Of a stretch of DNA of 64,000 nt, positions 1-13,323 are shown one piece after another. How positions within the stretch are numbered: position 1 is the first letter of the stretch; every line of letters starts with the position of its first letter. Source of the DNA: Hirundichthys speculiger (taxonomy: Eukaryota; Chordata; Actinopteri; Beloniformes; Exocoetidae); contig JAGFBZ010000855.1 in NCBI GenBank assembly GCA_018398805.1, forward strand, positions 2,356,001 through 2,420,000, written 5' to 3'. Both the position numbers and the translations under genes were made by a program. Below the pieces are notes generated by a model. It was not told where the DNA came from and made no database searches. It saw only the letters and a program-made list of their open reading frames with translations.

Positions 1-269
1 AAGCCACGTTCAGCCTTTACATTTCATTTTCATTCTATGTCACACTTGTATATCTGTGTAATCACAAACACCCAAGCCTGCAGTATTAGAGATGTGTTGC
101 TGTAGTGAGCCATGACTCTTCCATAAGCAGTCAGCACATTATGTGTATACAGTATATCATACTTCCATCTTCAGATTATATATTAGAGCAGTGGATAGCA
201 CCGATCGGTGCATTAATTGTAACATGTTGTGCAGCAATCAGTCTCATTACTGATAAAAAAAACGAATGA

Positions 270-890
270 ATGCCATGGCGCACATGCGTAATGTTTATCT
301 GGATGCACTGGCACACCTTGAGGATTACAATTCTCAAGGATCAGGATGGAGATTTCCTCGCGCATATTGATGACTGGCTTATATTTAGATTCCCCAGTGC
401 GGTGCTCTTGGATATATGTGCTGAACTGGGTCCAGTGTTAAACAAACCGGTGCATGCACAGGTGCCAATCGCTTGGTTTCTGGCGACCAACTCTTTCCAA
501 CAGGAAGTAGCTAATGTTAAATTGTCTGCCTAAAGCCCCTTTTGGGTTTGATGTCATACAGTTAAATTCCATCCTTAGAAAGAATTTAACTGGGATGGCT
601 GGGATGTCACCTCCGTCCCTGTTGTTTTGGACGGCCTTATTACCATGACTAGTCAGTGCATCAAGGTTTCTTACAGTGAAGGAAAGCAGGCCAACATCAA
701 ACAGGCAATTTGCAGCAATGTCAGGTTTCCTAAATGTAATCAGCGCAATTGGCTGTACTCACGTTACTATAACTGATCTACATGCAAAAACATTCACGAG
801 ATGCTTGACCATTTGTGGTAGAATGTGGGCGTGTAGAGGGCGGGATGTGAGGCAAATCCACCTGCTCAAAGCTACAGGTGGGCTGTGATT
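270..890 (+). pseudogene. PIF/Harbinger transposase remnant (HARBI1-like)
   Basis: Two open stretches (270-533 and 676-888) in different frames resemble successive parts of a fish Harbinger transposase (DDE_Tnp_4 family). The first carries the N-terminal helical region (FRFPSAVLLDICAELGPVL, then WFLATNSFQ). The second carries the block RQFAAMSGFLNVISAIGCTHVTI, broken here by no stop. In active relatives the GAIDCTHV motif holds the first catalytic aspartate; here it reads AIGCTHV, so the acid is replaced by glycine. The rest of the DDE domain is missing. This is a dead, internally deleted copy. Assignment is by family motif recognition; the exact family and the 5' boundary are not resolved. 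Confidence 0.65.
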
Positions 891-1012
891 TATAAAGGGA
901 AACTAGCTTGGAGATGTGCGTACACGCAGTGTACAAATCAGAATATCTTTTGGCCCATCTTCAGCTTTTGGGCGCACGGATCCTACGCACAGTTTTATAA
1001 ATGAGCAGCCTG
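891..1012 (+). mobile_element. Harbinger 3' non-coding end
   Basis: Just after the transposase remnant the sequence reads GTGCGTACACGCAGTG, then TCCTACGCACAGTTTTATAAATGAGCAGCC. This ending, repeated GTACGC-type words followed by TTTATAAATGAG, is the style of fish Harbinger element ends. The likely element tip is near 1010. I could not find a matching 5' terminal repeat, so the full element is not delimited. Confidence 0.4.
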
Positions 1013-4000
1013 GTCAGTTATCTGGCAACACTGGAGAGTGGGTTGACAGCACTTGAAATGGTTGTCATCCAACATGACTACTAGATGTCAGTAATTGTTA
1101 CACACTGTTCCCAGACTAAAATTACCCCTTAAAAAAAGGATTAAGATCACAGATCAAAAAAGGTCAAAGCCTCTACACATTAAGTTCTGCATAAGGATTA
1201 TTCTACTCTCAACAATTCAGACTTAAGTAATCTGTTGTAAAACAATCACAGTAATACATTTTCTCATGCATAAACACCAGTTGGCTGGCTTAGCACATCC
1301 TGTACACACCTTGGGCAATATAAGTTCTTCTATCGACCAGAGGGAGATTTATTTATGTTGTTTTTCTAAGCCTTATTCTCTTTCTCTCTGCTCAGATGTT
1401 ATAAGGCTTTTAGTTACCTCTCTGAGGGAATGAGCCACTCTCAGACATTAACAATATACTGTAGTTGGTTCTGTGAACAACATCAGTGAATGGTTTAATA
1501 TTCTGGTATATGACTTGCTTTCAACCTGAAATCTGGAAAAGGGGATTGATCCCAAACCAGTTTCTTTTTTTCTTGTGTTGTGAAGCACAAAAACAAAACT
1601 GTCAAAGCATTATTTTGCAACTCTTTGGCATATTCAACAAATTCTAAATATTTTTCCTTGAAATACACAGTATTATAATGTCACACCATGAAATAAGATG
1701 GTTAACGTTAGTTTGGACACCCACGCAATCAGAAGCTGTCGTAAGCAGGTGTTGCAGAATGGATGGCAAGCATATTAATCATGCGTCATTTCTCATTAGT
1801 ATAGAAAATCACAGACAGGAAACTAAAACAAAACAAAACAAACTACAACACAAAGCATCATATGCGACTATCGCTTTGGTTATTTTTGCAGTTAGAAGCA
1901 TTGCATTTGAACTGTATGTAATCTTGGCATGTAATGGCCGCTGATATGGTTAAGTACCAGTGTCAGGAGGTTTTTTTTTTTCTTTGAAATTATTGATTAA
2001 ACTGGGTGTAGTGTGAAGCCACATTATACCATTATGCATATAGAATAGACCACTATATGTCGATCTCTTTATATCTCCGCATATTTCTAGCCAATCAAAA
2101 GCACAACTGTTTCACTGCTTGATTGAATGTAAAATATTTTCCACATTCTCATAGCTTGCTGCACCCTGAAAAAGTTACATCTGATTTAAGAACGCACTGT
2201 GAAGAGTACGAGAGAAATGTGGAAAACTGCATCAAAATCTGCTGCCAGAATTAACAGAAAACATCGTTTAGCATAATAATGTTGCCTTACCTAAATGTAC
2301 ACATCAACATTCATTGATGATAATTTGTTTTCTCCACAAAAATTGTTTATTGCCAGAGACAAAGTAGCACGTTTAACCGAAATATTAATTAACAGCTGGG
2401 AAAATCGCTCTTTACTGTCAGCAGGTGCACAGAATGACTCACTGGTGCTGGTGAGAGGAGTAGCGACTACAGACTGCATATTTACTCACAGTTCACAAGA
2501 TGTTCGCTGCCCTGTGCTCCAGATTGCTGGTAGCAAACTGACTCATTTGGTCGCTGGTAAGGTCCAACTACAGGGTTTTTATTTTTTCCATTATTGTCTG
2601 AAGGGGCGATACAATGATTCATGTATTTTGCAGTGGATCTCATAGAAATATAACCTTCTCCCATAAATTTCCGGTTCAAAGTGCTTGAGTTACACATTTA
2701 CTGCTAACTAGTCATCTGTGGGTATCATACTACCTATTGTTTAGATGCTTTTGAATATTGTTTCTGTCTGCTTCCTGTCTACAACTTTTATCAACATATG
2801 TTTAGCTGTTTTATTTATTCATGCGTTATTCTGTCTCCTGGGAAAGGGTCCAAGATCATCAATCAGCATCAAAATAATGTGTTTAGAATTATATTGTGTG
2901 TGATCCTGTTCCATTATCTATAAAAATGCTACATGCATACATTTTACAGTGTCCGATATTTAAAACACAATTGCTATCTATTAGTTAGTTTGTACAAAGT
3001 TTACAAAATATAACATGAGCTGAAAGATGCTAAGACCTCGTAGGGCTGAAGGGGATGGTAGAACATTTTTGTACTACTGCCGAAGACTGGAGGAGGGTTC
3101 CTCTGTTTTGAAATAGAATGAAGTTCATAAAATCTTAAAGGAGGTCTTTTTTTAGTATCATGATGGGCAAAATTTGACACAACTGTAAGATAATTGGTAG
3201 AAACAATGTCATAACTCTCCGCCCACCGTCTAATTGTTACATCACTTCAGCATGCAGTGCGCCAACAAGCCCATGCAGATTTGTTGTCTCAAAATCCAAA
3301 TGCTTTTCTGAGACAGCAGAAGAAACCCACTCCTTGTTAGACATAGCCAACTGATCTACTTAAACATAACATTTTAGCAAAATAAATCTTATCATAACCA
3401 GATGACCATGGCTGTTACACAAGCAGACATGCACAGCTTTTCATTGACTGAGGGTGCTGAGGTCATGTTTGAATGAACACTAAGCTGTGTTTCTGTGATA
3501 TTTTTAGATGACAATGTTAGTTTAAATCCAGAAAAAAAATAAGAAAAAGTAGAAAAAAATACAGTGCAAGTCTTAACTGCTGTAGTCAAATTAATATACA
3601 GGTATTTGTTGTAGCAATTAGCTAATTTAACATCTGATCAAATGCTCAGGGGAGATAAGTGAATAAAACCAGTGCTATCCAACTTTTTCAATAGTTGTCA
3701 TAGAATTATCAACAATAACTACTTGTTGGTTGAAGTCATTTTTTTTCTAGTGACTGAACCACATGAACAAGGAAACATAGTTTGCATCCAGAAATGCATC
3801 TTAAATGATTAGATTAGAATATTTTCTCTTTTTACAACAGAGTGCTTAAATAGTTTTTTTTTAAATGTGTGAACCCCTATTACAACAACTTGATTACATC
3901 ATTTCCAATTATCAGTAATGGCCTGTTTACCCTCAGTGTCCCGAGAGTCACAACAAACACAGAACTGGTATTGTGAGCTGTATCTGCTGAGGTCTCCCAG

Positions 4001-7000
4001 GGGAAAAGCCTTTATGCTGTCACAGTAGCAAAGGACAGCACTATTTTGTCCTTCATTGTGAGCTACCAGTTGCCTTGCACAGAAAGTAAAAATCAATCCG
4101 TCATGTCTCTTTCTGTCCATGTATTGATGTTCATGTGAGATGTTGCAATCAATAACACATGGATATTTAAAGGCAGTGTGTTGGGGAAATCTGTTGATAT
4201 TTGAAACAAAACATCACCAAACCGCAGAGAGCTAGTTCCTCCCGCCCTCCCTCCAGTGCTCCCTGAGAAAACATGCCCCATCATCAACTCTCCCAAGCCC
4301 CTGAACCCTCCCCCACTTCATGTGCACAAGCAGTAGCACAAGCACGTGCCCTGCTGGTACTTGTTATGAGCTGCCTCCACTACGTTTGCCTCCAGTTTAC
4401 AGAACCAGGGCTGTGCATAAAGACTGTTTTTTGTTTTGTCTAGTATTCTCACAAGATGGGCAGCAAGTAGATGGCAAGTTGATAATCTATGAATGTGACA
4501 ACAATGTTTTGGGTCAAAAATCACAAAGAATCCCTTACCCTACCTTTAAAGAAAGAAGCAGGCTTGCAGCCCTGAACTGAAGCACTGTCATTGTAAACTA
4601 GCGTGCACGCCAGGCTTTTTTGTTCCACAACAATAGTGCCTTAATTTCTGCAAACACCACGGATGAGCTCTCAAAAGTTATTGAAACAGGGCCAGCTTTA
4701 CTTCCTTTATTTACTATTCCAAACATCTTTGTTTATGTATCTGTACGGAGTGCAAGATTCAGTCTAAAATTTTTATTTCTAAAAATGATCCGCTATATTA
4801 CTTATTTTTCACTCATTGACTGCTTTTGTGTGAAAGTGTCAAACGTGCGTGCACCATAAAACTAGCAAGTAGCATATGGGAAACGCTTATATTATTATAT
4901 AGCAGCGTTTCGTTAGAACTGATTTTCTTCCATCAACCCAAATAAGCTCCCTAATTACTTGCACATGTACACGTTGCTCTTCATGTTGCAGAGCGCTGCT
5001 CTTCTGAGGCCAGCACTGACAATGATATGCCGTGCGTGGCCACAGCACAGCCTTGATTAATTACACAGAGGTAGGATTCATCACTTCACAACTTCTAATT
5101 AACTGCAGATAGAAAGAGTGAGGAGGTGAAAGGGATGGCATTGAGGGCAGGATGTGGTCATAAAACTGGCAGCATTTCCATTACAAGGAAGAATGAGCTC
5201 TGAAAACAGAGTACCAAAGCTTTAATTCAGTTAGTGTGTCTGTCTTCAAAACAAATTCTGAGAAACAAAAGCACTAACAATACCCAGCCGAGGCAAACAG
5301 CTGTCAGCAAATGTAACAGAAGGGTACAAAACGTCTCTTTCATGCAAAGTCAAAATTGTAGTTTGCACCACCTCAGCAGGAAGTACTGAAGGCTCTCTGC
5401 CTCTCTGCCTCCACCATCCCATCTGCAGTTATCTCTTCACCACTTTGGATAACACAGAGAACCAAGCGGCGGGGATTAGGACATCCATTTTATATGATAC
5501 GGAGAGCAAAGGCAAAGCTGCGAGACAAGATTGGAGGTTTTCTTCAAAGTACCTCAGCTGATCTGCAGCCCCTCCAGTCCAATAAGCAGAGGCGGGACTT
5601 CAGCAGCAGGTGTGTGATGATCTATGCATCCTCTTCAATTATACATGTCATGTTACGCAACAGGAGCAGCTGCTTCTGTGCTACAGAGAGTAAAAAGGTC
5701 TGAAATACACTTCTATGAAGAACCTTAAATACATCATCTGAAACATGAAGGAGGTCACAGCGCTTTTGAAACGCAGCAGGAAAATTAACCAGCTACTGAG
5801 AGTAGGCCGTTCCTTTTGTTGTAGTAATTTTAATACAATAGTTTAAAAAAAAACTGTAACAGTGCTCTCCAAAACTGGTTCTGTTGAATTCCAACAGATG
5901 TGGGCCAGTTTGCATCAGCCAAAACTGTTACTGCTTAAGAAAATACGGATCCTGGCTCAAAGGGCTGTTAGAAGCTGTCTCAAGGACTGAACTGTGAGGT
6001 TGTTCTTCTTCGAGTGGAGTTTCCAGTCCCTTTGGCTGACTGGGAGCTGAAGCAGGATAATTTGCTGTCCAGTTCTTGTGCGCTTGCAGAAACAATGCCT
6101 CGGCTTCTTTAGTCATCACCACATACATAAATAACCACAAGTGGAAAAACACAGTACATCTAAATGATCCCATCATGACACCACGTCAGATGTTGGCATG
6201 TGCTCATAAATATACATGCCCCGATGTCGCACAACCCGCTTACATAAAACTATTAAATATTTAACTGACGTCATCCTGATGTTTAGATCCGGTACAGTTC
6301 TCCAGTTCTCTGGGTATCTCATTCTTTTAAACTGTTATATTTTATACATATCAATAAAAAAAATGTAGCAGCATTTTAAAAGTGTATGCATGAAGAAGAA
6401 TAACACAGGGCTGAAATCTGCAGAGTAATCATTTCTCTAAACACTGCCCCGTCTCATTTTCTCTTATCATCTTCTTGCCTCTTCGTGGCTGACTGTGTAT
6501 ATGAGCATGTGAGCCTGAAGAAATTGGAATTTAATAGCAACATCCATAAATAATCTTCCCTCTCGACTGAACATTAGGAGGACTTGTGCATTGTCTTTGT
6601 GTGAAGTTGCTTTGCTTGAATAACGGCTACAGATATGGAAGTTGATAAAGTTAGGAGGCTTTATTTTCAGGCTAATGCACACTCTAATCACTTCTCTTCA
6701 CACGGAGAACAAAGGGATCAGGCACTTGTTTTCAAATAAATTAAGTCGTGAATTTATCTCCGTGCGGCTGTGCCAAACAATGAAAAAACAAGGACCTTTT
6801 TCTGACTTATCTTATGAGGATTATTTGTAAATATTGACAAGGCACCAATCAGTAAAAACGTTAAAACCTGCTTTATGTAGGATTTATTCTTTGAAATATT
6901 TAAAAATCAACCAAATGAATACAACAACCATTTTGATGCCACGTCAACCATGCTGTGTTGACGAAAGCGCCACTGAAAATACCGGGCTGATGACTGCAAA

Positions 7001-7190
7001 CGGTTTTCCAAGTGTTGTAATACCACTTCGTACCACTAGGAGCAATATGGAATCATTACGGGGTTCTGACTGCCTTTGTACATTCAAATGAAAAAGAGGA
7101 AGTTATGCTGGCTGACGGGGGATTCTTCTTACAGACTGGTGGGGAGAGCTGTGAGCACCTCACTTAATTGTGGGTGTAGACGTCTCAAAG
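1013..7190. other. non-coding AT-rich stretch, probably intron
   Basis: I see no recognisable exon or RNA gene here. Short open frames occur on both strands but lack protein-family motifs and plausible splice contexts. If the left-hand minus-strand gene is correctly identified, this is part of its long intron after coding exon 2. Confidence 0.5.
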
Positions 7191-7191
7191 A

Positions 7192-7707
7192 CAGTCACCT
7201 ACTATTCACCCCCTTTGAAGTGACCTAATGCAACAGAGGCTCAGGTAGTTGATGCCAGCAGGGTTACACAGAAGTGGGGTTAAAGACAACAAAGTGAAGG
7301 ATCTGGAGTGTCCATGTCAAAGCCCAGATCTAAATCTGATCAAGAATTTGTGGCTGGACTCAAAAAGCGCTGTTCACACCCAATCCCCAGGAAACCTGAC
7401 GTAGCTTGAGCTGTTGTGCAAGGAAGAATGGAGATAAACTGCTGTGTCCAGATGAGCTTGTCTGATTGAGGAATATCCACACAGACTCTGTGCTGTAATT
7501 GCAGAAAAAGGTGCATCGACTAAATATTGACCTGAAGAGGGTAAATATGTATGCAATCAAAAATCTGTTATCTTTTTATATTAAAGAGGGTTTTTTTTTT
7601 TTTTGGAAACTTCTTGTCAAATTACAGTATATTGACAATTATTTCATTTATAAAAGCAATAAAAGGTTGAAACATCCAAGAGGGTGAATATTTTTTTATA
7701 GTCACTG
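7192..7707 (+). mobile_element. Internally deleted Tc1-like element
   Basis: The right end (about 7682-7707) reads GGGTGAATA, a T-run, then TATAGTCACTG followed by TA. The left end (7192-7218) reads CAGTCACCTACTATTCACCCCCTTT, an imperfect inverted match. Between them, around 7296-7360, a plus-strand reading gives CQSPDLNLIKNLW, the decayed [12 protein letters not shown] motif that precedes the last catalytic glutamate of Tc1 transposases. The stretch 7440-7560 resembles the usual Tc1 3' coding and untranslated tail. At about 516 bp it has lost most of the transposase and cannot move by itself. Confidence 0.65.
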
Positions 7708-7710
7708 TAT

Positions 7711-10700
7711 TACATAGTGGGCCTTTAACAGCATGCATCTTCTGTAAATACTGCTGCAGACCAGTCGCACTTTCCCATGGCAACGGTTTACCCCAGCTGA
7801 GCCAAGCAAGCCATCACCCAGCATGAGCTGCTCAAGAAAGCCTTGAAGAAAACAACATAGGTGTTGACCCCAAACTGTCCACATACCTTTCTCACAGGAC
7901 TGAAAGGATCACCTGCTAACATCCACTCTGGCAGATCAAGTACCAGACACCACAGAGCCCCTGAGGTCCATGTCCTGGGGGATCTACATGCAGTTTTGTT
8001 TGGTGTAGTTTTAATGTTTTAGCTGATCAGTGTAGCCTGAATTTAAAGGAAGAATATGAATGAATAGGTCAACCTCGCTTGTTTTGAGATCACATTATTA
8101 GTTTTTTTTTTTTTTTCATTTACTGCCATTGTAATCATTTGGAACTGAATGAATTTCCCAGACCTCAAACAAATCTTCAGGCTTGTTCGCCCGCCTCGCT
8201 CATCAGTCACTAAATATGAACACTGGTTCAAATTGGAAGTCTTCCTCAAACGTATATAAACGAATATAAGCTATGTTCATCCATAAGACGCTGAGCAAGC
8301 CGGAGGATGTATTTGCATAACTGCTCCCATCTTCCTCCTCAGCTCGAGCTGAACTGAAAGCAGGTCCTCTGACAGTTCGACCATATCCAGCCCATCCCCT
8401 CCAGCTGTCCACTCACTGCCACCCGTAAAGCTGTACGTGGGTACACGGGCTCGTTCAAACCTGCTCCTTTGTTGTGTCTCGCTATGCCCAAACCTTCAGC
8501 TAAAAATAGAATCCAACCTCATTTCACACCTCATGAAGTACTAAATTTGCACCATAGGGAGTGCTGTGTTTGTGATAGTGCGAGTAACTTAGAAAAAAGA
8601 AAAAAAGAACAAAGACTGTCTGATAAATAGTTCCTTCTCAAGAGAATTTTAAGAGACAATTTACCAGACGAAGGGAATGCCCTCAGGTAAGAGAACTTAA
8701 TGTAAAATGAGCTTTCCAGCCCCAATTTGTAATCAAATTTAAGTCACGTTTTGAAAACTACCTTGGTTTTCAAAAACAATTGTAGCTTTTATGAATACAC
8801 TCAGAACAACTCCACTTTCAAGGTAATGTTTTAAAAAGAAACTTTTGAAAACCTTATGAATCACAAGCTTTACTAGTGGAGGAAAAATTAAATTAAAGAA
8901 AAAGGTTTGAAGTGGACTCAAATGTAGGAGGGAGAGAAGACAAACAGGTAGCAATAAGAAAAGGATTCATCGGTTGCAGGAGAATCTGGGAAATAAGAAC
9001 ATCCATTCAATCTAAGAGAGGTCAGGTTCAAAAAGACCCTGTCAAAATACTCCTCATGTCCAGAGTTACCAGGGAACTTTTAAAAAAAAATCAAGAACAA
9101 AAGGCAAGAACAGAGACCAAGGACAGATGCAAACCAGAAGACTTTGAGACAAATGTAGATAGAAACACAGAATGAACAAACACCCAAGAATATCGAGAAG
9201 ACTTTGTCGTCCTTTTTATTCCATCTAGGAGAAAAATACAATAATCGAAAATCATGTAAAGACATTCAATTAAACACATTTAAGTCTGTATGATTTATGA
9301 AAGGTTTTCTATATGTTTTATGGACTCTTCTGCTAAAAAAAGAATAGTGATGACTGGCTCGCTTCCCTCCCCTTCCTCCTGTTTTCCTGTAGTTTTAACA
9401 GTTTACACTGCAGCAGAAGTGTCACACTCCGCTTCTTTTCACTCCAAATTCCAAACTATCCTGAGGGGAGGACATGCATTCATGCTTCGTTAACCTCGAT
9501 TTAGCAGGAGCCTTGTCAATTAAATCCATAAACTAAAATTTGCAAATAGAAGAGACTAGGAAAATAGACTAAATGATTGATGTGTTGTTTTAGCTCACTG
9601 TGCCTTCTCTAATAAGCTTTCTCCAGCAGTGACCTTTTCATTAACACGGACCACAACCCCACTATCTCACGACTTTTTGAAGTGGACTAAGAGAGTTTTT
9701 CTAGCAAGTAGAGCACACCTAATGATTTATTGATCTTCGCTAACAAGTGAACTCATCGCTCCCATTTTGGCTACATCTATGTGTATAAGAGAAAAGTAGT
9801 GGCACTGAGCTGAGCAGAGCTGTGTCACCCGGGGATAGAAAGGACAGTTCTGCAAAATCAATCAGTTCCTTCCACCGTATTAAGACACAAACTGCAGCAT
9901 CAGTGCCGCTTTGAGTTTGCGCGTAAGCCGCTGGTGAGAAAGTGACTCACTGAAACAGCAGCTTTGTCATGCTGGCTGTGTTTCACGCACAGTTATGCTC
10001 AGAGGGCCACAGCATCCGGAATAATTGTTATCTCTGAAGCTTCATTTTGAGATGATCCAAGAAGTCAGAAGCCAAATGACACGGCCACCTTTCACCCCCG
10101 GCCTGAGTTGCGGTTGACTGCTCCCACTTTAAATCTGTGGGAAAAAGCGCGAGTGCCAATTTGGAGATGCTGGTGGGAAAAGGAAACAAACCAGCATCTA
10201 TTTGCCCTCAAATGAGAAGAACGACGCCACCAACCTCTTTTGAAATTGGCAGTCCTAGGCATGGAGCCTCCACTCTTGAGCATTAACTGTTACTGTCCAG
10301 ATGCCAATAAGTCCTAAATAGTCTAATTTTATGTGTGAGTGTGTTTCTGTGTTCCTATGTGTGTGTATGTGTATACATTAGAGAGAGCTGAGGGCTGATT
10401 CTGTTCACATGCAACTGCTTATAATCCACCCAACTTCTGTCACCACTAAAACACGCCTCCATGCCGATGAGCCAAAAGGGTCTGAATGGTGTGCTCATTT
10501 GGTCTTTTGTATATATTAATTTACCTTACAACTGCTTTGTTGGAAACAGAGAAGTAGTTGCACTTCCTGGTGCCAAAAAAAAAAAAAAAAAAAAAAGATG
10601 TCTGATGTAACACTGTAACTAACTATGAAATATTTCATATAGTATGCCTGCACAGAGCCCCATATGTTTATTTTCTGAATATGACATGACACAGTAATTT

Positions 10701-11089
10701 TTCTGTAAAGAAAAAGGGAAAATAGATATTTGTATACTTGTGTATTTTTCTGTCCAGTTTTCACTCAGTGACATTCAAAATATCTGCAAGTACAACAATT
10801 ATGTTTGAATCAGATTAAAACACTGCTCATACTTGTATAAATTACATGAAAATGTTTTACTAAGCCGTAAAGAGTTCAAAGGCACTGATGCAAGATGTAT
10901 TGTGGGGTCTGATCAAAATTTAAAATTCCTTTTAGTAATCTGTGATAAAGAGTTCTTATTGCAAGTAATCCAAACACTACCATTTTGTCAAAGCCTTCAC
11001 TATCTCTGAAAGACACACAGGCTGTTATTTGCTGTCACCAGCAACAATATTAGAAGCCGGAAGCAGCACACACTCCAACGTCATTCGGT
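7711..11089. other. non-coding stretch, probably intron
   Basis: No exon with family similarity was found. There are homopolymer runs (for example T-run near 8102-8116 and A-run near 10576-10596) and a GT-rich patch near 10336-10375. Open frames such as 10283-10092 on the minus strand have no recognisable domain. Confidence 0.5.
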
Positions 11090-11415
11090 CGTGTTTACTT
11101 ATCTACAAAAGGCAGTCATGGTAAAGTAGTCCGAGTGCTAAAGTGTCCTGCCTGCAGTCCAGAGCAGTTACTGACAGCATTATGAAATTAAAAATACAGC
11201 AAAAAGAAGTCTGCAACTGCTGAACTTGATTAAATTCTATATCAAGACAGTTCACTTCCACTGGTTTCCCCAGTCCCCAAGTGCTTTTAGAGTGTTGTTG
11301 AAAAATAAAGTGTGGCGACATGGTGTTAAAATGCTTCTGTCCCATCATCTCTGAAACTTGTTGCTGATAAACAAGTTTGAAAAAAGTGTTCAGCCTCATA
11401 ATTGGTTTTTCATAT
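11090..11415 (+). mobile_element. Tc1/mariner-type transposon 3' remnant
   Basis: The plus strand around 11200-11370 matches, by memory of common fish repeats, the 3' coding end of a Tc1-like element. It reads VHFHWFPQSPSAFRVLLKNK, then a tail of the type CTGTCCCATCATCTCTGAAA followed by CTTGTTGCTGATAAACAAG. In intact relatives the coding tail is followed by a phrase meaning 'gtcccaactttttttgaaacgtgttgc'. The copy is degenerate and lacks an obvious 5' end. A 108-codon open frame on the opposite strand is its shadow. Confidence 0.5.
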
Positions 11416-11429
11416 ACATACATGGTCAA

Positions 11430-12920
11430 AGTCTGATTCTAGTTACATTTAAAACAGAGCACCCAACCTTTTTTTTTTTTTTTTTTTTAAATGGTGTTAC
11501 ATGAAAGTTCCTTCTGCTTCTGTTTCATATCTGCAATACTACTGACAACTACCCAGTTTAATCAAAAAATGTGACTATTTTAAAATTTAAATCGGGTTGC
11601 TGTGTCTGTCTAAAAACCAATCTCTTTCACTTCAGTCGACGCATTAAGGGTTTCTGAGTTTTTATTTTATTGTTTTGGTTTGGTTTTTTTGGTCATCAAT
11701 CAAATGACTTCATATTGTCACCTTACTGTGAAGAGCTCTTTTTTTTGACCCATTAGTAAAATTGCTGTAATTACCTCTGACTGATGCATTACCAGCCAAA
11801 AGGCCCCGCGAATGACAGAGTAAAGTGTTGCGTATCTTTCATCAAATTTGAACAATTAAGCAATGCATATGCACACAGGTTGTGGTGGAATATTCCAGTT
11901 TACAGTCCCTCATCGTATCCCCAGTTATTACTGAGAAAAACAAATTCATATATGAACAGATGGTGTCCAGTTCTGCATTCAGCAGCAATAACAATTAAAC
12001 GGTCATTATCATTTTTTCATGATAAAATAGCCTCATAGCCATTTCAGATGAAGCCACAAAGCAGGTGAAGCGAGACTGTAATCCATCACACCCACCAGCC
12101 GGGATCAGCAGGAGCTACAACTCAGGGATTTAATGCTCTGTGCAAAAAAAATTAAATAAATATGCAAATCTACTGATGTGATGTAGAGAAGGAAAACAAG
12201 AAAGGAAAATAAAAGATTTTTTTGCTCCAAGCAGCATCCTCACTGTCCTCACTCCAAGCTTTAGTAAAGTAAAGATTCACTCCACCTTCTACAGAAACCA
12301 AAGGCAACACTCAGGCTTTGGCAACAACCTCTGAACCTGAGAAAGAAGGAGGATTCACTGAGGGAAAATAATGAGGATGCTTGTGACAAGCCACAAGTAT
12401 TTCATAATTTACTTATTGTTTGCAGAACACTGATTGTGCAAGGAAGAGGTGTAATTGCACCTTGCTTTAGAACTGTCAGGTCAGCAATGGAGAAAAAAGG
12501 ATGGGTGGAGAGTGCCTTCACATCTGAGGGCCAAAACTGCAAATGTGCCACTAGTTTGTAAGGTGAAAGGCTAACTTCTACCAAATCTGTGAAGCCTGCA
12601 AATCCTCACAAATCAGTACGGAAGTATATTCATTTATGCGGTTTATTTAGCCTGTATTTTCAGTCCACCAGCTACATGCAGATACATTCAGTGCCTGTGA
12701 TAAAATTGACCATCCATGCAAAAAAGATTTTTTTTTAAAAACTACATTTCCCATTTTTTTAAACCACTGATGTGAATACTGTAACAGAATCTGAAGCACA
12801 GAATCTGTCTGGTGTAAATGTGACAATACCTTTCTAGTCTATACTCTTTGGCTACATGCCCTTTATGCCAACTTGGCAGCTGGATCAGAAAGGTGAGCAG
12901 ATCAAAGTGTGTAAACTCAC
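11430..12920. other. intron sequence downstream of coding exon 2
   Basis: No further coding exon was recognised. The GT donor at 12920-12919 (minus strand, GTGAGT) opens the intron that runs leftwards through this stretch. Confidence 0.45.
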
Positions 12921-13323
12921 TCTTGTAACTCGTACTCCACGGCTGGTATCCATAGTAGCCGGTGATTCGCAAAATCCGCTCCTCTATGGACGCGCTGTTG
13001 ATGTCCTCGACAGAGCGGGAGGACTTGAGGTCCTCTTTGATGGCCTCGTCCACCACCAGGTATTTGAGCTGCCTGAGCTGAGGGCTGATGTCAGAAAGCC
13101 TTCTGGGGCTCACGTCAGGCGACTTGCGCATCCCGCTGGGAAGAGAGAACAAGGGGTGGCAGCGTTACAAGACCAAGTGAGGCGCGGGCAAGGGCAAAGG
13201 GGAGCCTTTAAACCTTGACTTGGTGATATGGGAGCTCTCCGTGGCTGAACCTGGGGAGTCGGTGTCGTGCATTAAGGGCCGGGCCCCTGCAGCGCCTCTC
13301 TTGTACAGTAGACAAATCATCAT
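12921..13323 (-). CDS. N-terminal exons of a conserved protein, tentatively an SLC35F3-type transporter
   Basis: Two minus-strand exons join cleanly. Exon 13323-13214 starts at an ATG preceded by an in-frame stop, begins MMICLLYKRGAAG and ends in phase 2 at a GT donor (13213). Exon 13135-12921 follows a strong CTCTTCCCAG acceptor, contains SPRRLSDISPQLRQLKYLVV and RILRITGYYGYQPW, and ends in phase 1 at GTGAGT. Together they give 108 codons plus one base. The segment is soluble and has no membrane helix. I do not recognise it with certainty. The SLC35F3 assignment rests on position: in mammals that gene lies directly downstream of KCNK1 in the same orientation, and the SLC35F3/F4 family has long N-terminal isoforms and a very long first intron. 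The transporter exons would be outside the window. Confidence 0.5.

Noticed and set aside
2291..2697. Overlapping open frames on both strands (116 codons plus, 62 and 71 codons minus)
   Set aside because: No family motif, no splice context and AT-rich composition; chance frames.
5928..6176. 82-codon minus-strand frame containing KEAEALFLQAHKNW
   Set aside because: Looks protein-like in part, but has no recognised family, no convincing splice sites and no neighbouring exon.
11103..11429. 108-codon minus-strand frame
   Set aside because: It is the antisense shadow of a Tc1/mariner remnant.
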